A stretch of DNA of 64,000 nt from Dyadobacter sp. CY347 (GTDB lineage Bacteria; Bacteroidota; Bacteroidia; Cytophagales; Spirosomataceae): positions 186,001 through 250,000 of the forward strand of contig NZ_JAKFFT010000009.1 in NCBI RefSeq assembly GCF_021502655.1. The letters run 5' to 3'. Of this stretch, positions 9,301-17,821 are shown piece by piece; position 1 is the stretch's first letter; each line of letters opens with the position of its first letter. Below the pieces are notes generated by a model. It was not told where the DNA came from. It made no database searches and saw only the letters and a program-made list of their open reading frames with translations. The position numbers were made by a program, and so were the translations under genes.

Positions 9301-9771
9301 CAGTACGCGGCGTTTTTTGTCGGCTTTGCCATCGCCGTCGGTATCGGAGAAATGCAGGATTTCGGTTGAATTGGCTACATATACACCCCCATCACCAGGC
9401 AAAATTCCGGTGGGTTGAATGAGTCCTTCGGCAAAAACGGTCGACTTGTCGGCCTTACCGTCGCCGTCTGTATCTTCCAAAACAAAAATCTTGTCATTCG
9501 CAGATTCGCCCGTTTTTAAATGCGGGTAAACCGTGCTGCTGACCACCCATAACCGCCCTTCCGCGTCCCAGTTCATCTGGATAGGCTTGGCAACCATTGG
9601 GTCAGAAGCAAATAATGTAACCTCAAATCCATCGGCAACTTTAAAAGAAGCCAGTTCTTTCTGAACATCCGGATCGGGGTCCTCTTTAATGTTCTGAACC
9701 TTATTAGAAGAGGTCGTAAGCAGGATTGTCGCCACAAGCGTCGCTCCGTATAGTAACTTGGTTGCTTTCAT
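6310..9771 (-). CDS. PVC-type heme-binding dehydrogenase (propeller-HEAT-cytochrome c)
   Basis: An exported protein of 1153 residues. Order: hydrophobic signal segment (LLYGATLVATILLTT), a beta-propeller of the membrane-bound dehydrogenase type (FKVADGFEVTLFASDP, two DTDGDGKAD calcium-like loops, NPWGLQFDRWG, VGPDGAIYVADWYNP), a long alpha-helical HEAT-repeat region from about residue 420 to 800, a c-type cytochrome with CTTCHAIGG at about residue 875 (with distal Met around PGSLMPPG), and a C-terminal beta-domain. The family is thought to oxidise sugars in the periplasm using heme c, but substrates are unknown. The ATG at 9771 was chosen because the 9792 start is TTG and would place seven residues ahead of the signal peptide. 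It lies between SGNH and ThuA genes on the same strand. Confidence 0.85.
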   Translation of the reverse strand: MKATKLLYGATLVATILLTTSSNKVQNIKEDPDPDVQKELASFKVADGFEVTLFASDPMVAKPIQMNWDAEGRLWVVSSTVYPHLKTGESANDKIFVLEDTDGDGKADKSTVFAEGLIQPTGILPGDGGVYVANSTEILHFSDTDGDGKADKKRRVLNGFGTGDTHHLIHTFRWGPEGRMYFNQSIYIYSHVETPFGIKRLEGGGVWALNTRNLDMEVYAKGLVNPWGLQFDRWGQSFLTDGAGGEGINYGFPGATFLTAPGAARIMRGLNPGQPKHSGLDVVSGKHLPDAWQGRMITNDFRANRINSFKLEEQGAGYASKQTDDLMWTDNVAFRPVDINVGPDGAIYVADWYNPIIQHGEVDFHDPRRDQQHGRIWRIVAKNRPLVTKPKLAKASTTELLESLKLPEEWTRLQAKQVLKLKGAKEVVPALEKWVQGLDKNDANYEHNLLEALWVYQTLETFNQPILLELLNAKSHNARAAALRALELWFPKVQNVPALLAKAVKDEHAQVRMEAVIALRKTKTADAAKNALSVLDAQMDEFLDFALWQTVRELEPIWLAKLKTEPNLLGDAKKTAYALKSATSPEAATMLVQLYQKGEVPEDYQADVLTSIARLGQPADLNMLLDLALSNKGKNAAAQLAALENAAGQRNVKPEKSPERVATFIGNEDEAVSLSAIRLIGLWKLTQLNDKLTGLVQTGNPNTKKAALASLTAIDKEKATKLTVDLTGAKNAPEVRIIAASQLANLDPKEAARIGTDLMRTLPADTDMSELFMAFISTNPGAAALADAIAAKKIPEATAKAGRRLVQTRGGWTRQNIDEMLALKKALEASGGSMPTQKMPQDLNDDQIAGLAKLVREKADPAKGEQIFRRAEASCTTCHAIGGAGGLIGPDLSSLGTSSPPETIIRSILYPNLSIKEGYDLKRVVKKDGSEMLGYLASDGASEVIIRDVTGKEVSIAKSQLQVMEKVPGSLMPPGLTASLDETEFINLVGFLTKMGESGDFRVPNTRFVRRWESITADKQTATRMTGSGAFTTTKDSKVTYAPVYSKVSGDLPLDEVPVVETTAGKSFSIVRFDIEILTKGNVTLSSNISNGVTAYIASKPVKMSGNNIAASLNPGIHQVTLVIDRGVVKNGGLKIELKDAEGGAQTRLRMGK

Positions 9772-9876
9772 ATTTTTGAAGACAGCTTGCAACTGCCTGT
9801 GTAATTTTTTGATAAATCCCTGAATGAGTTCTTTTTAGCCCAAGGCCGCCGGGCCGTTCGCGGGGCGGTTGAAGGG

Positions 9877-11106
9877 TTATTCCAACTTCCTCAATTCATA
9901 CACGATTTCCTTCGGCTCGCTGTTGAGGATGATCTGGCCTTCGAGCCATTTGATGAGAATGTTTTGTTCTTCAAGTCCTTTTACGTGGCGGCCTTGCTCG
10001 TAGCGGCGGAAACCAATGATGTAGGTTTGGTTTAATGGCCGATATTGAAAGAAGTGTAACTCATTCTTTTTCAATATCATATTGCGAATTTCGGCAACCT
10101 TTGCAAACTGAGGCCCTTGCATTATTTCAACGCCTTTTTCCCATTCTTTGGCAGAAGCCGTGGCTACCTCATTGTTTTCAGAAACCAATGTATAGTAACC
10201 CTTTTTCAGGCCTGATATCCTTACTGTGCGCAAATTGTCGGTGATTCGGCTGGCAGATTTCGGTGAAGGCAAAGGGAGATATTTATTATCTACGGCAAAT
10301 TTGGCCAATATTCCCGCTTTATCCGGGGTTAGTGAGCGTCCGTTGGAAACTTCCGCTTTGTTGTTTGCGATCGTGATGGCTGTCGTAGCTTTTGCAACAT
10401 CCAGGCCCAAGGCTTTTTCAAGGATTGTTGCCAGATGATAGTAACCCAGCTCGTTCAAATGCACGGTGTTTTCAATGATCGAATCCTTTTTGCTGGCGTT
10501 CAAAATGGGATTGTAAATATCAATAAATAGCTTGCTGCGCTGGGTAGCAACTTCCGAAATGGCTTTGGAATACAATTCAAGATCCGCATTGCGCTGGTTG
10601 ATGCGCTGAGCTGTGTCGCTGGAAACCACAGGAATTGTGGAGAGCAAAACGGCCTTTGCGCCGAGCTCTTCAATTTTGTCCAAAAGTTTGTTCAAACCTT
10701 CCTTGAAATGCGGTAGGCCGGCTTGTCCGTCCTGCGCTTCTACACCGCCATAACCCAGAAAAACAACCGTCGGCTGCGTTTTGGTGATGTCTTCCATTAA
10801 ATGTTCGTATGGCGTCGGCGGATTGGTGTAGGTGCTCCTGCCTTCCCCCCACACATTGTCGCCCGTCCAGCCCAAATTCCTGAATGTGATGCCTTTATCT
10901 GCAAAACGGGTCGTCAGGGCCAGTTCCAGATATCCGTACTGAAAATCATTTTCAAAAATTGAACTGCCTAAAAAAACGACACGGTCACCGTCTTTTAATG
11001 TGAAAGCTTCGGCAGGTTTTGTTTGGGCGGAAACTGGTTGGATGGGTAATGTACTGAACAGGAATAAAATATAGCCAAATACTGCGGCTATCCGGGTCTT
11101 TCTCAT
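9877..11106 (-). CDS. Secreted SGNH/GDSL hydrolase
   Basis: A 409-residue protein with a signal peptide (ILFLFSTLPIQPVSAQ). The SGNH blocks can be followed: block I VVFLGSSIFEN (nucleophile Ser in GSS), block II NLGWTGDNVW, block III FLGYGGVEAQ, and block V with TVHLNELGYYHLA. The usual Asn of block III and Asp of block V are not at the canonical positions (Gly and Asn are seen), so catalysis may differ from textbook GDSL esterases. Such hydrolases remove acyl groups from polysaccharides. It is the first gene of the leftward cluster SGNH - cytochrome dehydrogenase - ThuA, with a 105-bp gap to the next gene. Confidence 0.8.
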   Translation of the reverse strand: MRKTRIAAVFGYILFLFSTLPIQPVSAQTKPAEAFTLKDGDRVVFLGSSIFENDFQYGYLELALTTRFADKGITFRNLGWTGDNVWGEGRSTYTNPPTPYEHLMEDITKTQPTVVFLGYGGVEAQDGQAGLPHFKEGLNKLLDKIEELGAKAVLLSTIPVVSSDTAQRINQRNADLELYSKAISEVATQRSKLFIDIYNPILNASKKDSIIENTVHLNELGYYHLATILEKALGLDVAKATTAITIANNKAEVSNGRSLTPDKAGILAKFAVDNKYLPLPSPKSASRITDNLRTVRISGLKKGYYTLVSENNEVATASAKEWEKGVEIMQGPQFAKVAEIRNMILKKNELHFFQYRPLNQTYIIGFRRYEQGRHVKGLEEQNILIKWLEGQIILNSEPKEIVYELRKLE

Positions 11107-11248
11107 GCATTCTGGGTTTAGTATTAATATCTGATAATCTATAAAGGAAAATGCAGAGATAAGTTAACCGTTGCCAGGCATAAATAAATGCCCACACAGC
11201 ATTCGTCAGACCGTTTAGGGCCAGGCTGTATGGGCATTGAATTGAGAA

Positions 11249-12160
11249 TCAGTTGAATGACTGTCTGAATTCCAGAGGCGAAAGCGCCGTTTTTCGTTTG
11301 AAGATTTTATTGAATGACTGCGGATGCTCAAATCCGAGTTGATAAGCGATTTCTGCGATAGATAAATTAGTAGTGCTCAAAATGCCTTTTGCCCTTTCAA
11401 TCAGCTTGTTATGAATGTGCTGCTGGGTATTTAGTCCGGTATAAGTCCGCAGCATATCGCTGAGATAATCAGGTGAAACATTCAGTTTCAATGCGACGTC
11501 CTTTACTGTCGGCAATGTCAGATTTTCGTTGTTATTGAAATGCTCATCCAGCAATGCTTCCAGCCTCACCAGCAGGTCGTTATGCGCGGCTTTGCGGGTG
11601 AGAAACTGCCTGTGGTAAAATCGGTCGGCATAATTCAGCAACACTTCGATCTGCGAAATGATGACGCGCTGGCTGAAATTATCGATGTTAGCCTTGTATT
11701 CCTGTTCAATGTTTTCAAGAATGTTATAGATGACATGCTCTTCTTTTTTAGACAGATAAAGTGCCTCATTGACCGAATAGGAGAAGTATTTGTAGTTTTT
11801 AATCTCCTTGCCCAGCGGATAACCCAGCAGAAAATCTGCATGGAACATCAGCATAAAGCCTGAGCACGGCCGGTCGTTCCGCTCCTCCCAGCAAAGCTGG
11901 CCAGGCGAAATAAATGACAAAACCCCTTCGTCGAAATCGTAGTAACTCTGCCCGTAACGAACTTTACCTTGAAAATCCTTCTTAACGGCAATCATATAAA
12001 AGTCCAGCACACAGCCGTCGCTCAGGTCAATCGGCGAATTGTAAATTTCATCAAACCGCACAACGCTCACCATCGGATGTTCTATTTCCTTGATGCCATA
12101 CATGCGATGTAGTTCACCAATAGAACTGATTACCAGCGGATTATTCCTTTGTTTTTTCAT
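11249..12160 (-). CDS. AraC family transcriptional regulator (copy 1)
   Basis: A 303-residue regulator with an N-terminal cupin-like sensor (YGQSYYDFDEGVLSFISPGQ near residue 85) and a C-terminal AraC DNA-binding domain with two HTH motifs (VKDVALKLNVSPDYLSDML and SIAEIAYQLGFEHPQSFNKI), ending in the typical KTALSPLEFRQSF. It is the second gene after the aldo/keto reductase, only 3 bp behind its stop, so the pair is one operon. Paired direct repeats at 13223-13254 in front of that operon are the likely binding sites, which would make it autoregulatory. It is a clear paralogue of the regulator at 24352-25275 (shared DFDEGVL.F.SPGQ and the same HTH pattern). Confidence 0.88.
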   Translation of the reverse strand: MKKQRNNPLVISSIGELHRMYGIKEIEHPMVSVVRFDEIYNSPIDLSDGCVLDFYMIAVKKDFQGKVRYGQSYYDFDEGVLSFISPGQLCWEERNDRPCSGFMLMFHADFLLGYPLGKEIKNYKYFSYSVNEALYLSKKEEHVIYNILENIEQEYKANIDNFSQRVIISQIEVLLNYADRFYHRQFLTRKAAHNDLLVRLEALLDEHFNNNENLTLPTVKDVALKLNVSPDYLSDMLRTYTGLNTQQHIHNKLIERAKGILSTTNLSIAEIAYQLGFEHPQSFNKIFKRKTALSPLEFRQSFN

Positions 12161-12163
12161 ATT

Positions 12164-13171
12164 TTATTCGTCAATCCAGCCCATGCCGGCTTCGTCGTAA
12201 CGTGCTCCCGTAACGCCCAGCGGCACAATGCTTTCCAGATTTTCTACTTCCGTTTCAGTTAATACAATGTTTGCAGCCGCAATGTTCTCCTCAATGTATT
12301 TTACCCGCTTCGTTCCGGGAATTGGCAAATGTCCTTTTGCAATAATCCATGCAATGGCAAGCTGCGACGCAGTCACGCCTTTTTCCACAGCCAGCTTTTC
12401 AATCGCATCGGCCAGTTCCAGGTTTTTGTAAAACTGCTCACCCTGAAACCGCGGGATCGAACGTCTGAAATCATCAGCAGGAAAATCGTCCGGGCTTTTG
12501 ATCCGCTCGCCTGATATAAATCCTCGCCCCAGCGGCGAATAAGCCACGAAACCAATGCCTGATTGCTGCAATGTGTCCAGAATTCCGGCTTCTTCCACAG
12601 TTCTTTCAAATAATGAATATTCCGTTTGCAATGCAGTAATCGGGTGCGTTGCATGTGCTTTCTGAATGGTTTGGGAAGAAACTTCTGAAAGTCCCAGATA
12701 ACCCACTTTCCCTTCCTTAACCAGCTCGCCCATCGCGCCAACCGTCTCTTCAACAGGCACTTCTGGATCCAGACGGTGCAAATAATACAGATCAATATAA
12801 TCTGTTCCCAGATTTTTCAGCGACCGCTCAACGGATTTTCGGACATAATCCGGTTTGCCATTGAACTTCCAGGTAAGCTGCTCATTATCATCAATTTCAA
12901 AACCGAATTTCGTGGCAATAATGTAGCGCTCACGGTTGCCTTTAATGGCTTTGGCAATCAGTCTTTCATTTAGTAATGGCCCGTAAAGGTCGGCTGTGTC
13001 CAGAAAATTTCCACCCAATTCCAGCGAGCGGTGAATGCTCCTGATCGCCTCGCCTTCGTCTGCTTTTCCGTAAATATCCGCACCGCCAATCTGGGTCATG
13101 CCCATGCATCCCAATCCGATGTTAGGCACTACAAGGCCCTGGTTTCCTAAGTTAACTTTTTTAATGCTCAT
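12164..13171 (-). CDS. Aldo/keto reductase
   Basis: A 335-residue NADPH-dependent oxidoreductase of the aldo/keto reductase superfamily with the full catalytic tetrad visible: Asp and Tyr in FLDTADLYGPLLNE, Lys in IATKFGF, and His in YYLHRLDP. The nucleotide-binding end is seen at IPGTKRVKYIEEN. Members reduce aldehydes and ketones; the natural substrate cannot be read from sequence. The N-terminal part closely resembles the YakC/AKR13-type enzymes. It is the first gene of a two-gene operon with an AraC regulator, a common arrangement for redox or electrophile-responsive reductases. A Bacteroidota-like -7 element and two 21-bp-spaced repeats lie upstream. Confidence 0.9.
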   Translation of the reverse strand: MSIKKVNLGNQGLVVPNIGLGCMGMTQIGGADIYGKADEGEAIRSIHRSLELGGNFLDTADLYGPLLNERLIAKAIKGNRERYIIATKFGFEIDDNEQLTWKFNGKPDYVRKSVERSLKNLGTDYIDLYYLHRLDPEVPVEETVGAMGELVKEGKVGYLGLSEVSSQTIQKAHATHPITALQTEYSLFERTVEEAGILDTLQQSGIGFVAYSPLGRGFISGERIKSPDDFPADDFRRSIPRFQGEQFYKNLELADAIEKLAVEKGVTASQLAIAWIIAKGHLPIPGTKRVKYIEENIAAANIVLTETEVENLESIVPLGVTGARYDEAGMGWIDE

Positions 13172-13194
13172 TATTTTGTGCTTTTAGTACAACA

Positions 13195-13202
13195 CAAAAC
13201 TA
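13195..13202 (-). promoter_or_regulatory. Predicted -7 element of the aldo/keto reductase operon
   Basis: On the minus strand the sequence TAGTTTTG matches the Bacteroidota -7 consensus TAnnTTTG, 24 bases before the start codon at 13171. The position 19 bp upstream does not carry a TTTG -33 box but overlaps the proximal AraC half-site, as expected for an activator-dependent promoter. Confidence 0.5.
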
Positions 13203-13222
13203 CCGTAAACTAAAAAGTGTGA

Positions 13223-13254
13223 TGTATCCAAATCAGGGAAGGTTGTATCCAAAT
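13223..13254 (-). promoter_or_regulatory. Paired 21-bp-spaced direct repeats, predicted AraC operator
   Basis: The identical 11-mer TGTATCCAAAT occurs at 13223-13233 and at 13244-13254, exactly 21 bp (two helical turns) apart. Read on the strand of the regulated gene it is ATTTGGATACA. AraC-family dimers bind such head-to-tail half-sites. The proximal copy is 52 bp before the reductase start and about 20 bp upstream of the -7 element. A related pair with the same spacing and position stands before the epimerase/AraC unit at 26268-26299, which makes chance unlikely. Confidence 0.7.
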
Positions 13255-13329
13255 GCCGGGACGCCATTTTTACCTGAATTTTGCGAGATTAGCGCAGTTG
13301 AAATCTATACACCGCATACATTATATAGC

Positions 13330-15924
13330 ATGAGAATCTGTTTTGTTTTCCTGTTTTTCATTTTTATCAAATGCTCCGCCGTCCTGGCGCAAACCGAAAT
13401 GCAGATCCAATCCCTTAACCATTATGTGACTTTTCTGGATAAGTCGTCCGAAGTGCTTATTCACCGTTTCCAAATGTTGTCGGATTATCAGCAGGCAGTA
13501 AGCCGACATAAGAAAAAGCCCGTTTCGGAGCTCAGATTGCCTTCTTCCGGCCCTTTGGAAGAATATTACTTGAAAAGAGCAATGATCGTTATAAGCCTAC
13601 CGGCAGCCGAGATAGATCTTTTAAATAAAAAAGCAAGAGCGATCTGGGCGCTTCTGAATAATATCGATGAGGCATGTAAGCAGCTGGAAACGCATGTGCA
13701 TTTGAAAGCATATCAAAATGACAACTTCAAACAATCAGACGAATACGTAGCCAAAATTCAGGCAATGTTCGAGCGGTTTAGCCGGGAAAAAGATGCGTTT
13801 TATCAGCAAGTGCGGCAAATTTACCAAAAGCATCAACCCTACTCTGCCGCTGATCCTTACTTAGTGACCGAAAAAGCGATGGAGCTGGTGATCCTCAGCC
13901 AGCGCGCATTACTCGATTCGTTGCCTTACTATCTGGATGAAGAAACCCGCGCTGACTGGCCTATTGAAACCATACGCCGAAGCATGCTTGCCGACGAAAA
14001 GTTTCTAGCAACCATTGACAACACCAAGGCCAGCCTGGAATACCCGGCTGATGATATGCTGAGCGCTTTCAAATCGGCCATACGCTCAATGCAGTCCCTG
14101 AAAGGCAGGGCCATTGATCATTATACTTTTGAGGCTAAGCAATCGGCTTTGCATGGAAACGAGTATTATGTGCTGCTAATGAACCAGTTTAATCAGGATT
14201 TGCTGGCATTTCACAAGTCATTTATCAATTACAGTCAAACCAAGCGCAGGCTGCTTTACTATCCGGAATTCAGTCCGGTTTTTGCAAAAGAAAAAAGGGT
14301 AAGAATTGATAAAAATGCAGCTGGAACCGCGCCTTTTGAAGACAAACCGTTATTGTCTTTTGAAACAAAAAAGGCCGCTGCACCTGCTCCGGCTGCATTG
14401 CTGCGGACATTGAATGACTACATCGAATTCGTAAATGAGTCATTGCGGCAAATGCATGCATTGCAATTGACGCTTCGCAGTTACCAATCTTCCGCAGAAT
14501 TTTACCGCAATCCGTTGCGGAGCAGTTCACGCGCCAATCTGGAATATTCACACAAAGATTTCACCATCCCCGCTGCTGCCTATGCATTGCTCATTACCGC
14601 CAGCAAAGCCGTTCCCGAGCCCTATCGCGCTTCCATCAACACCCAGACCGAAGTGCTGCTGAATGTACTGAAAGAAATGGATAATCTCAGCATTGAACTG
14701 ATCGGCTATACTTCTGAAAAGCAGTATCTGAAAGACCAGTTACAGCGTTCGGATGCCATTCTGGATCGCTATTTGACACTTTTTGACACATTTGATAAAA
14801 AGAAAGAACAGCTTTACAACGATGTTCGCCGCATTTACGAAATGTATCCGAATGCTGATCCGAAGAGTTCCTGGATCGTTGCCGGAAAGGAGTTGCAGCA
14901 AGCAATGGACGATGACCGAGATGTGCTGTTTGGTGTGAAAGCATTGCTGCGGCAGGAGACTACTAACATTCCGGCGACAGTAAAAATTGAAGAAAATGCG
15001 CAGCAGCTGATCAAAGATGAATATCAAAATTTGAAAGGATTGCAACGTTACGGTCGCAGCAACGGCCTTTGCCCCTATTCGCCTTATGAAGATTTGGCAA
15101 CAAATTCGGCGCGGTTTGCTGAATTGACACAGAAGTTGAAAACCGTTTCGCCGGGAGCCACGCGACATCCTTTTGAGTCATTTTACTATTTCTATAACAA
15201 TGAGCTGGTTTATCAATACAACAAATTTGTAGCATTGGCCAAAGGCGGATTGCTTAAAGTGGTTAACCAGCCGGATCTTTTTGTATTTTCAAAAACAGAT
15301 AAACCAAAAACGCACATTCCGGTCGATACAACGCAACCGGAACGAGTTCAGCAGGTTACGCGCTCACTGGATGGCTTTGCGGCGAACAATATGGTGCTTT
15401 TACTGGATGTGTCTTCGTCCATGAACTCGCCATACAAAATGCCGCTTTTAAAACGCTCTATCAAATCTTTGCTGACATTGCTGCGGCCGGAAGATCAGAT
15501 TTCCATTGTGCTTTATTCGGGCAAAGCACGCGTTGTTCTCAAACCAACCTCGGGTTCCAGATCGGCTGAAATTTCAAGAATGATCGATCTGCTGCAATCG
15601 GACGGCGATACGGATGGGAATGAAGGCATTAAGCTCGCTTATAAAACGGCCAGCAAACAATACATTCGAGGCGGCAACAACCGGATCATTCTAGCCACAG
15701 ACGGGGAGTTTCCGGTAAGCGACGAAGTTATGGAAATGATCGGTCAAAATGCTCAGAAGGAACTCTTCCTGACCATATTTACATTTGGCAGACACGAAAA
15801 TTCAGGCCAGAAACTCAAAAAACTAAGTCAGGCAGGCAAAGGAACTTACGCGCACGTAACCGAAGAAACCGCGGACCTGCAACTCATTTTAGAAGCACAA
15901 GGCAAAAAGCCCGCAACCGAGTAG
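13330..15924 (+). CDS. Periplasmic VWA-domain protein with duplicated helical module
   Basis: An 864-residue protein. The ATG at 13330 was chosen over 13219 because it begins a clean signal peptide (FVFLFFIFIKCSAVLAQ). Two mostly helical modules of about 300 residues follow, starting LNHYVTFLDKSSEV and LNDYIEFVNESLRQ, and they look like an internal duplication (FYQQVRQIYQKHQ versus LYNDVRRIYEMYP). The last 190 residues are a von Willebrand A domain with an intact MIDAS: LLDVSSSMNSP, a Thr/Asp segment SDGDTDGNEG, and LATDGEFPVS. VWA domains bind metal-dependent protein ligands. Divergent from the reductase operon. No partner gene tells its role; the modules are not a family I recognise. Confidence 0.75.
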   Translation: MRICFVFLFFIFIKCSAVLAQTEMQIQSLNHYVTFLDKSSEVLIHRFQMLSDYQQAVSRHKKKPVSELRLPSSGPLEEYYLKRAMIVISLPAAEIDLLNKKARAIWALLNNIDEACKQLETHVHLKAYQNDNFKQSDEYVAKIQAMFERFSREKDAFYQQVRQIYQKHQPYSAADPYLVTEKAMELVILSQRALLDSLPYYLDEETRADWPIETIRRSMLADEKFLATIDNTKASLEYPADDMLSAFKSAIRSMQSLKGRAIDHYTFEAKQSALHGNEYYVLLMNQFNQDLLAFHKSFINYSQTKRRLLYYPEFSPVFAKEKRVRIDKNAAGTAPFEDKPLLSFETKKAAAPAPAALLRTLNDYIEFVNESLRQMHALQLTLRSYQSSAEFYRNPLRSSSRANLEYSHKDFTIPAAAYALLITASKAVPEPYRASINTQTEVLLNVLKEMDNLSIELIGYTSEKQYLKDQLQRSDAILDRYLTLFDTFDKKKEQLYNDVRRIYEMYPNADPKSSWIVAGKELQQAMDDDRDVLFGVKALLRQETTNIPATVKIEENAQQLIKDEYQNLKGLQRYGRSNGLCPYSPYEDLATNSARFAELTQKLKTVSPGATRHPFESFYYFYNNELVYQYNKFVALAKGGLLKVVNQPDLFVFSKTDKPKTHIPVDTTQPERVQQVTRSLDGFAANNMVLLLDVSSSMNSPYKMPLLKRSIKSLLTLLRPEDQISIVLYSGKARVVLKPTSGSRSAEISRMIDLLQSDGDTDGNEGIKLAYKTASKQYIRGGNNRIILATDGEFPVSDEVMEMIGQNAQKELFLTIFTFGRHENSGQKLKKLSQAGKGTYAHVTEETADLQLILEAQGKKPATE

Positions 15925-16021
15925 TATGTGAAGACAAAGTTGACCGTTAAATAACTGTTGCATACCGTTTAGAAAGCCGTTTTGATTTTGGAAAGCCTTC
16001 GTTCCTTTTTTAGCATTTCTA

Positions 16022-17065
16022 ATGCTAGAATATATGAGACGCGCTTCGTTTTACATTGCCTATTTTCTCATCCTATTCCTCGTTACAGAGCTCCTACTGC
16101 GATGCGCCCTGTGTTTTTTAGGCTATCCATTTTTGAGGCCGTCTGGTTTTTTGTATAAAGAGTTTTACACGAACATGGATAAGCTGAATGCCACGGAGAT
16201 CAGAAATGACGATGCAATCAAAGATATACTCATTCTCGGCGGCTCGGTTATCAGCACGGGATATCTCAATCTTGAACCCAGACTTGACACCCTGTTGAAA
16301 CAAAAATATGGAAACAATGCTAAGTTCGCCTTTTACAATATAGCGGCTCCCGCCCACACAGCGCTGGATAATGCAATGAAGTACGATTTGCTGGATAAAC
16401 ACCATTTTGACCTCGTCATTTACTATGAAGCCATTAATGATACACACGCAAACAACATTCCGCCTGCTGATTTTAAAGACGATTATTCACACATTAAATG
16501 GTATGACGACATTTACCTGCTTGGCGCCCATCCTGAAATAAATATAACGGTGATTCCCTACCTGATTGACAAGACAATACATTATTTATCAGATAAAGTC
16601 AATCATAAAATTTACCTCAGCCAATATGGAGTAGACCAGAAATTCATACAATATGGCGCTCAGGTCCAAAGCGAGCGTGCTTATGAGATGAATGTTGGCA
16701 GGATTATCGCCAAATCACGCAGCAAGGGAGAAAAGTTGCTTTTGCTCAGTTATGCCTCTCATTTCCCTCCCAACATTGCGCTTACCGGAGATAAGAAAGA
16801 TTTGAAATACTACGCCAAATGTAATTTCGCAACCCCGGTCACCATGTGGGGAAGCCCGGAAAGTGTTAGGAAGGGTGTGAACAGACACAACGAAATCCTC
16901 AGGAGACTGGCGCAAACCAACTCAGTCGCATTCATGGATATGGAAAAGCGGTTTCCCGCGGACTCGTCGCTGTTTTGCGATGTTTGTCATTTAAGCGAAG
17001 CCGGGGCCAGACAGTTTGCGCGCGAGCTTGCAGCATTTCTTATTGATGAGAAAATGCTGGAATAG
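16022..17065 (+). CDS. Membrane-anchored SGNH hydrolase-like protein
   Basis: A 347-residue protein with one N-terminal membrane anchor (YIAYFLILFLVTELLLRCAL) and then an SGNH-like domain outside the cytoplasm. Block I is ILILGGSVISTG, block II NIAAPAHTALD, block III YYEAINDTHAN, and block V FCDVCHLSEAGARQF with the Asp-x-x-His pair. This type with a TM anchor and degenerate GDSL motifs occurs near envelope polysaccharide genes, where it may act on acyl groups, but here no such neighbours are seen. It lies 97 bp after the VWA gene on the same strand and could be co-transcribed. Function beyond SGNH-fold membership is open. Confidence 0.7.
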   Translation: MLEYMRRASFYIAYFLILFLVTELLLRCALCFLGYPFLRPSGFLYKEFYTNMDKLNATEIRNDDAIKDILILGGSVISTGYLNLEPRLDTLLKQKYGNNAKFAFYNIAAPAHTALDNAMKYDLLDKHHFDLVIYYEAINDTHANNIPPADFKDDYSHIKWYDDIYLLGAHPEINITVIPYLIDKTIHYLSDKVNHKIYLSQYGVDQKFIQYGAQVQSERAYEMNVGRIIAKSRSKGEKLLLLSYASHFPPNIALTGDKKDLKYYAKCNFATPVTMWGSPESVRKGVNRHNEILRRLAQTNSVAFMDMEKRFPADSSLFCDVCHLSEAGARQFARELAAFLIDEKMLE

Positions 17066-17124
17066 CGGACTTGACTGCCGGTAAGTCGGGCCGGGCAAAT
17101 GTTACTATAAGCTCTTATTAGAAT

Positions 17125-17688
17125 CTAAACCCTGAGGGAACCCCGGAAACCTCTGGCTGCGTAGTAAGAATCGGCGCCATTGTGATAGATAAAAACCCGG
17201 TCGAAACGTCTGTCGCCGAAGATAGCGCCTCCCAGTTTTCTCACTTCGGGGGGAGTTTTCAACCAGCTGGATGTTTTCAGATCGAACTTTCCCAATGCCT
17301 GCAACTGCTGATATTCTTCTTCCGTTAATAGCTCAACGCCCATTTCAGCCGCCATATCCATCGCCGTGTTTTCCGGCCTGTTTGCTTTTCTTGACTCCCA
17401 GGCTGCCCGGTCGTAACATATACTTCGGCGATCTTTTGGTGTTTCGGGTGAACAATCAAAAAAGATGAATTCGTCTGATTTTTTATCATACCCTACTACA
17501 TCCGGCTCACCGCCAGTTACTTCCATTTCGTCGAGTACCCAGAGTTTTTCAGGGTTGGCTTCCAGTTTTGCTTGAATGTTATTCCAGTCCAGACCTTCGT
17601 GAAGGGCCTTGTTCTTTTTGAAACGGGATTTTAATGTTTCCATTAATGCATTTGCCTGGTCTTCGGATAGTTGTTTTTTATTTTTCAT
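17125..17688 (-). CDS. DUF4256 domain-containing protein
   Basis: A 187-residue soluble protein that covers one DUF4256 domain over its length. Characteristic parts are LHEGLDWNNIQAKLEANP, LWVLDEMEVTGGEPDVV, FFDCSPETPKDRRSICYDR, and the end with GAIFGDRRFDRVFIYHNGA. The family is widespread in Bacteroidota and Firmicutes without known function. No signal peptide. It is a single gene, convergent with the SGNH gene, followed upstream by about 130 bp of non-coding DNA before the DoxX operon. Confidence 0.8.
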   Translation of the reverse strand: MKNKKQLSEDQANALMETLKSRFKKNKALHEGLDWNNIQAKLEANPEKLWVLDEMEVTGGEPDVVGYDKKSDEFIFFDCSPETPKDRRSICYDRAAWESRKANRPENTAMDMAAEMGVELLTEEEYQQLQALGKFDLKTSSWLKTPPEVRKLGGAIFGDRRFDRVFIYHNGADSYYAARGFRGSLRV

Positions 17689-17821
17689 AGTTGGGTTTAT
17701 TGGTGTGCATTTGCGGGTGGTTATGCCACGGATACACGGATTTACACGAATTGTATTTTAAAGTATGGGTTGATTAGATTCTAATTTTGGCGGGAAGAAT
17801 ATTGGCTGCTGGATTGAGATC

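Noticed and set aside
9772..9792. TTG start for the cytochrome dehydrogenase
   Set aside because: It would add seven residues before the signal peptide; ATG at 9771 is sufficient.
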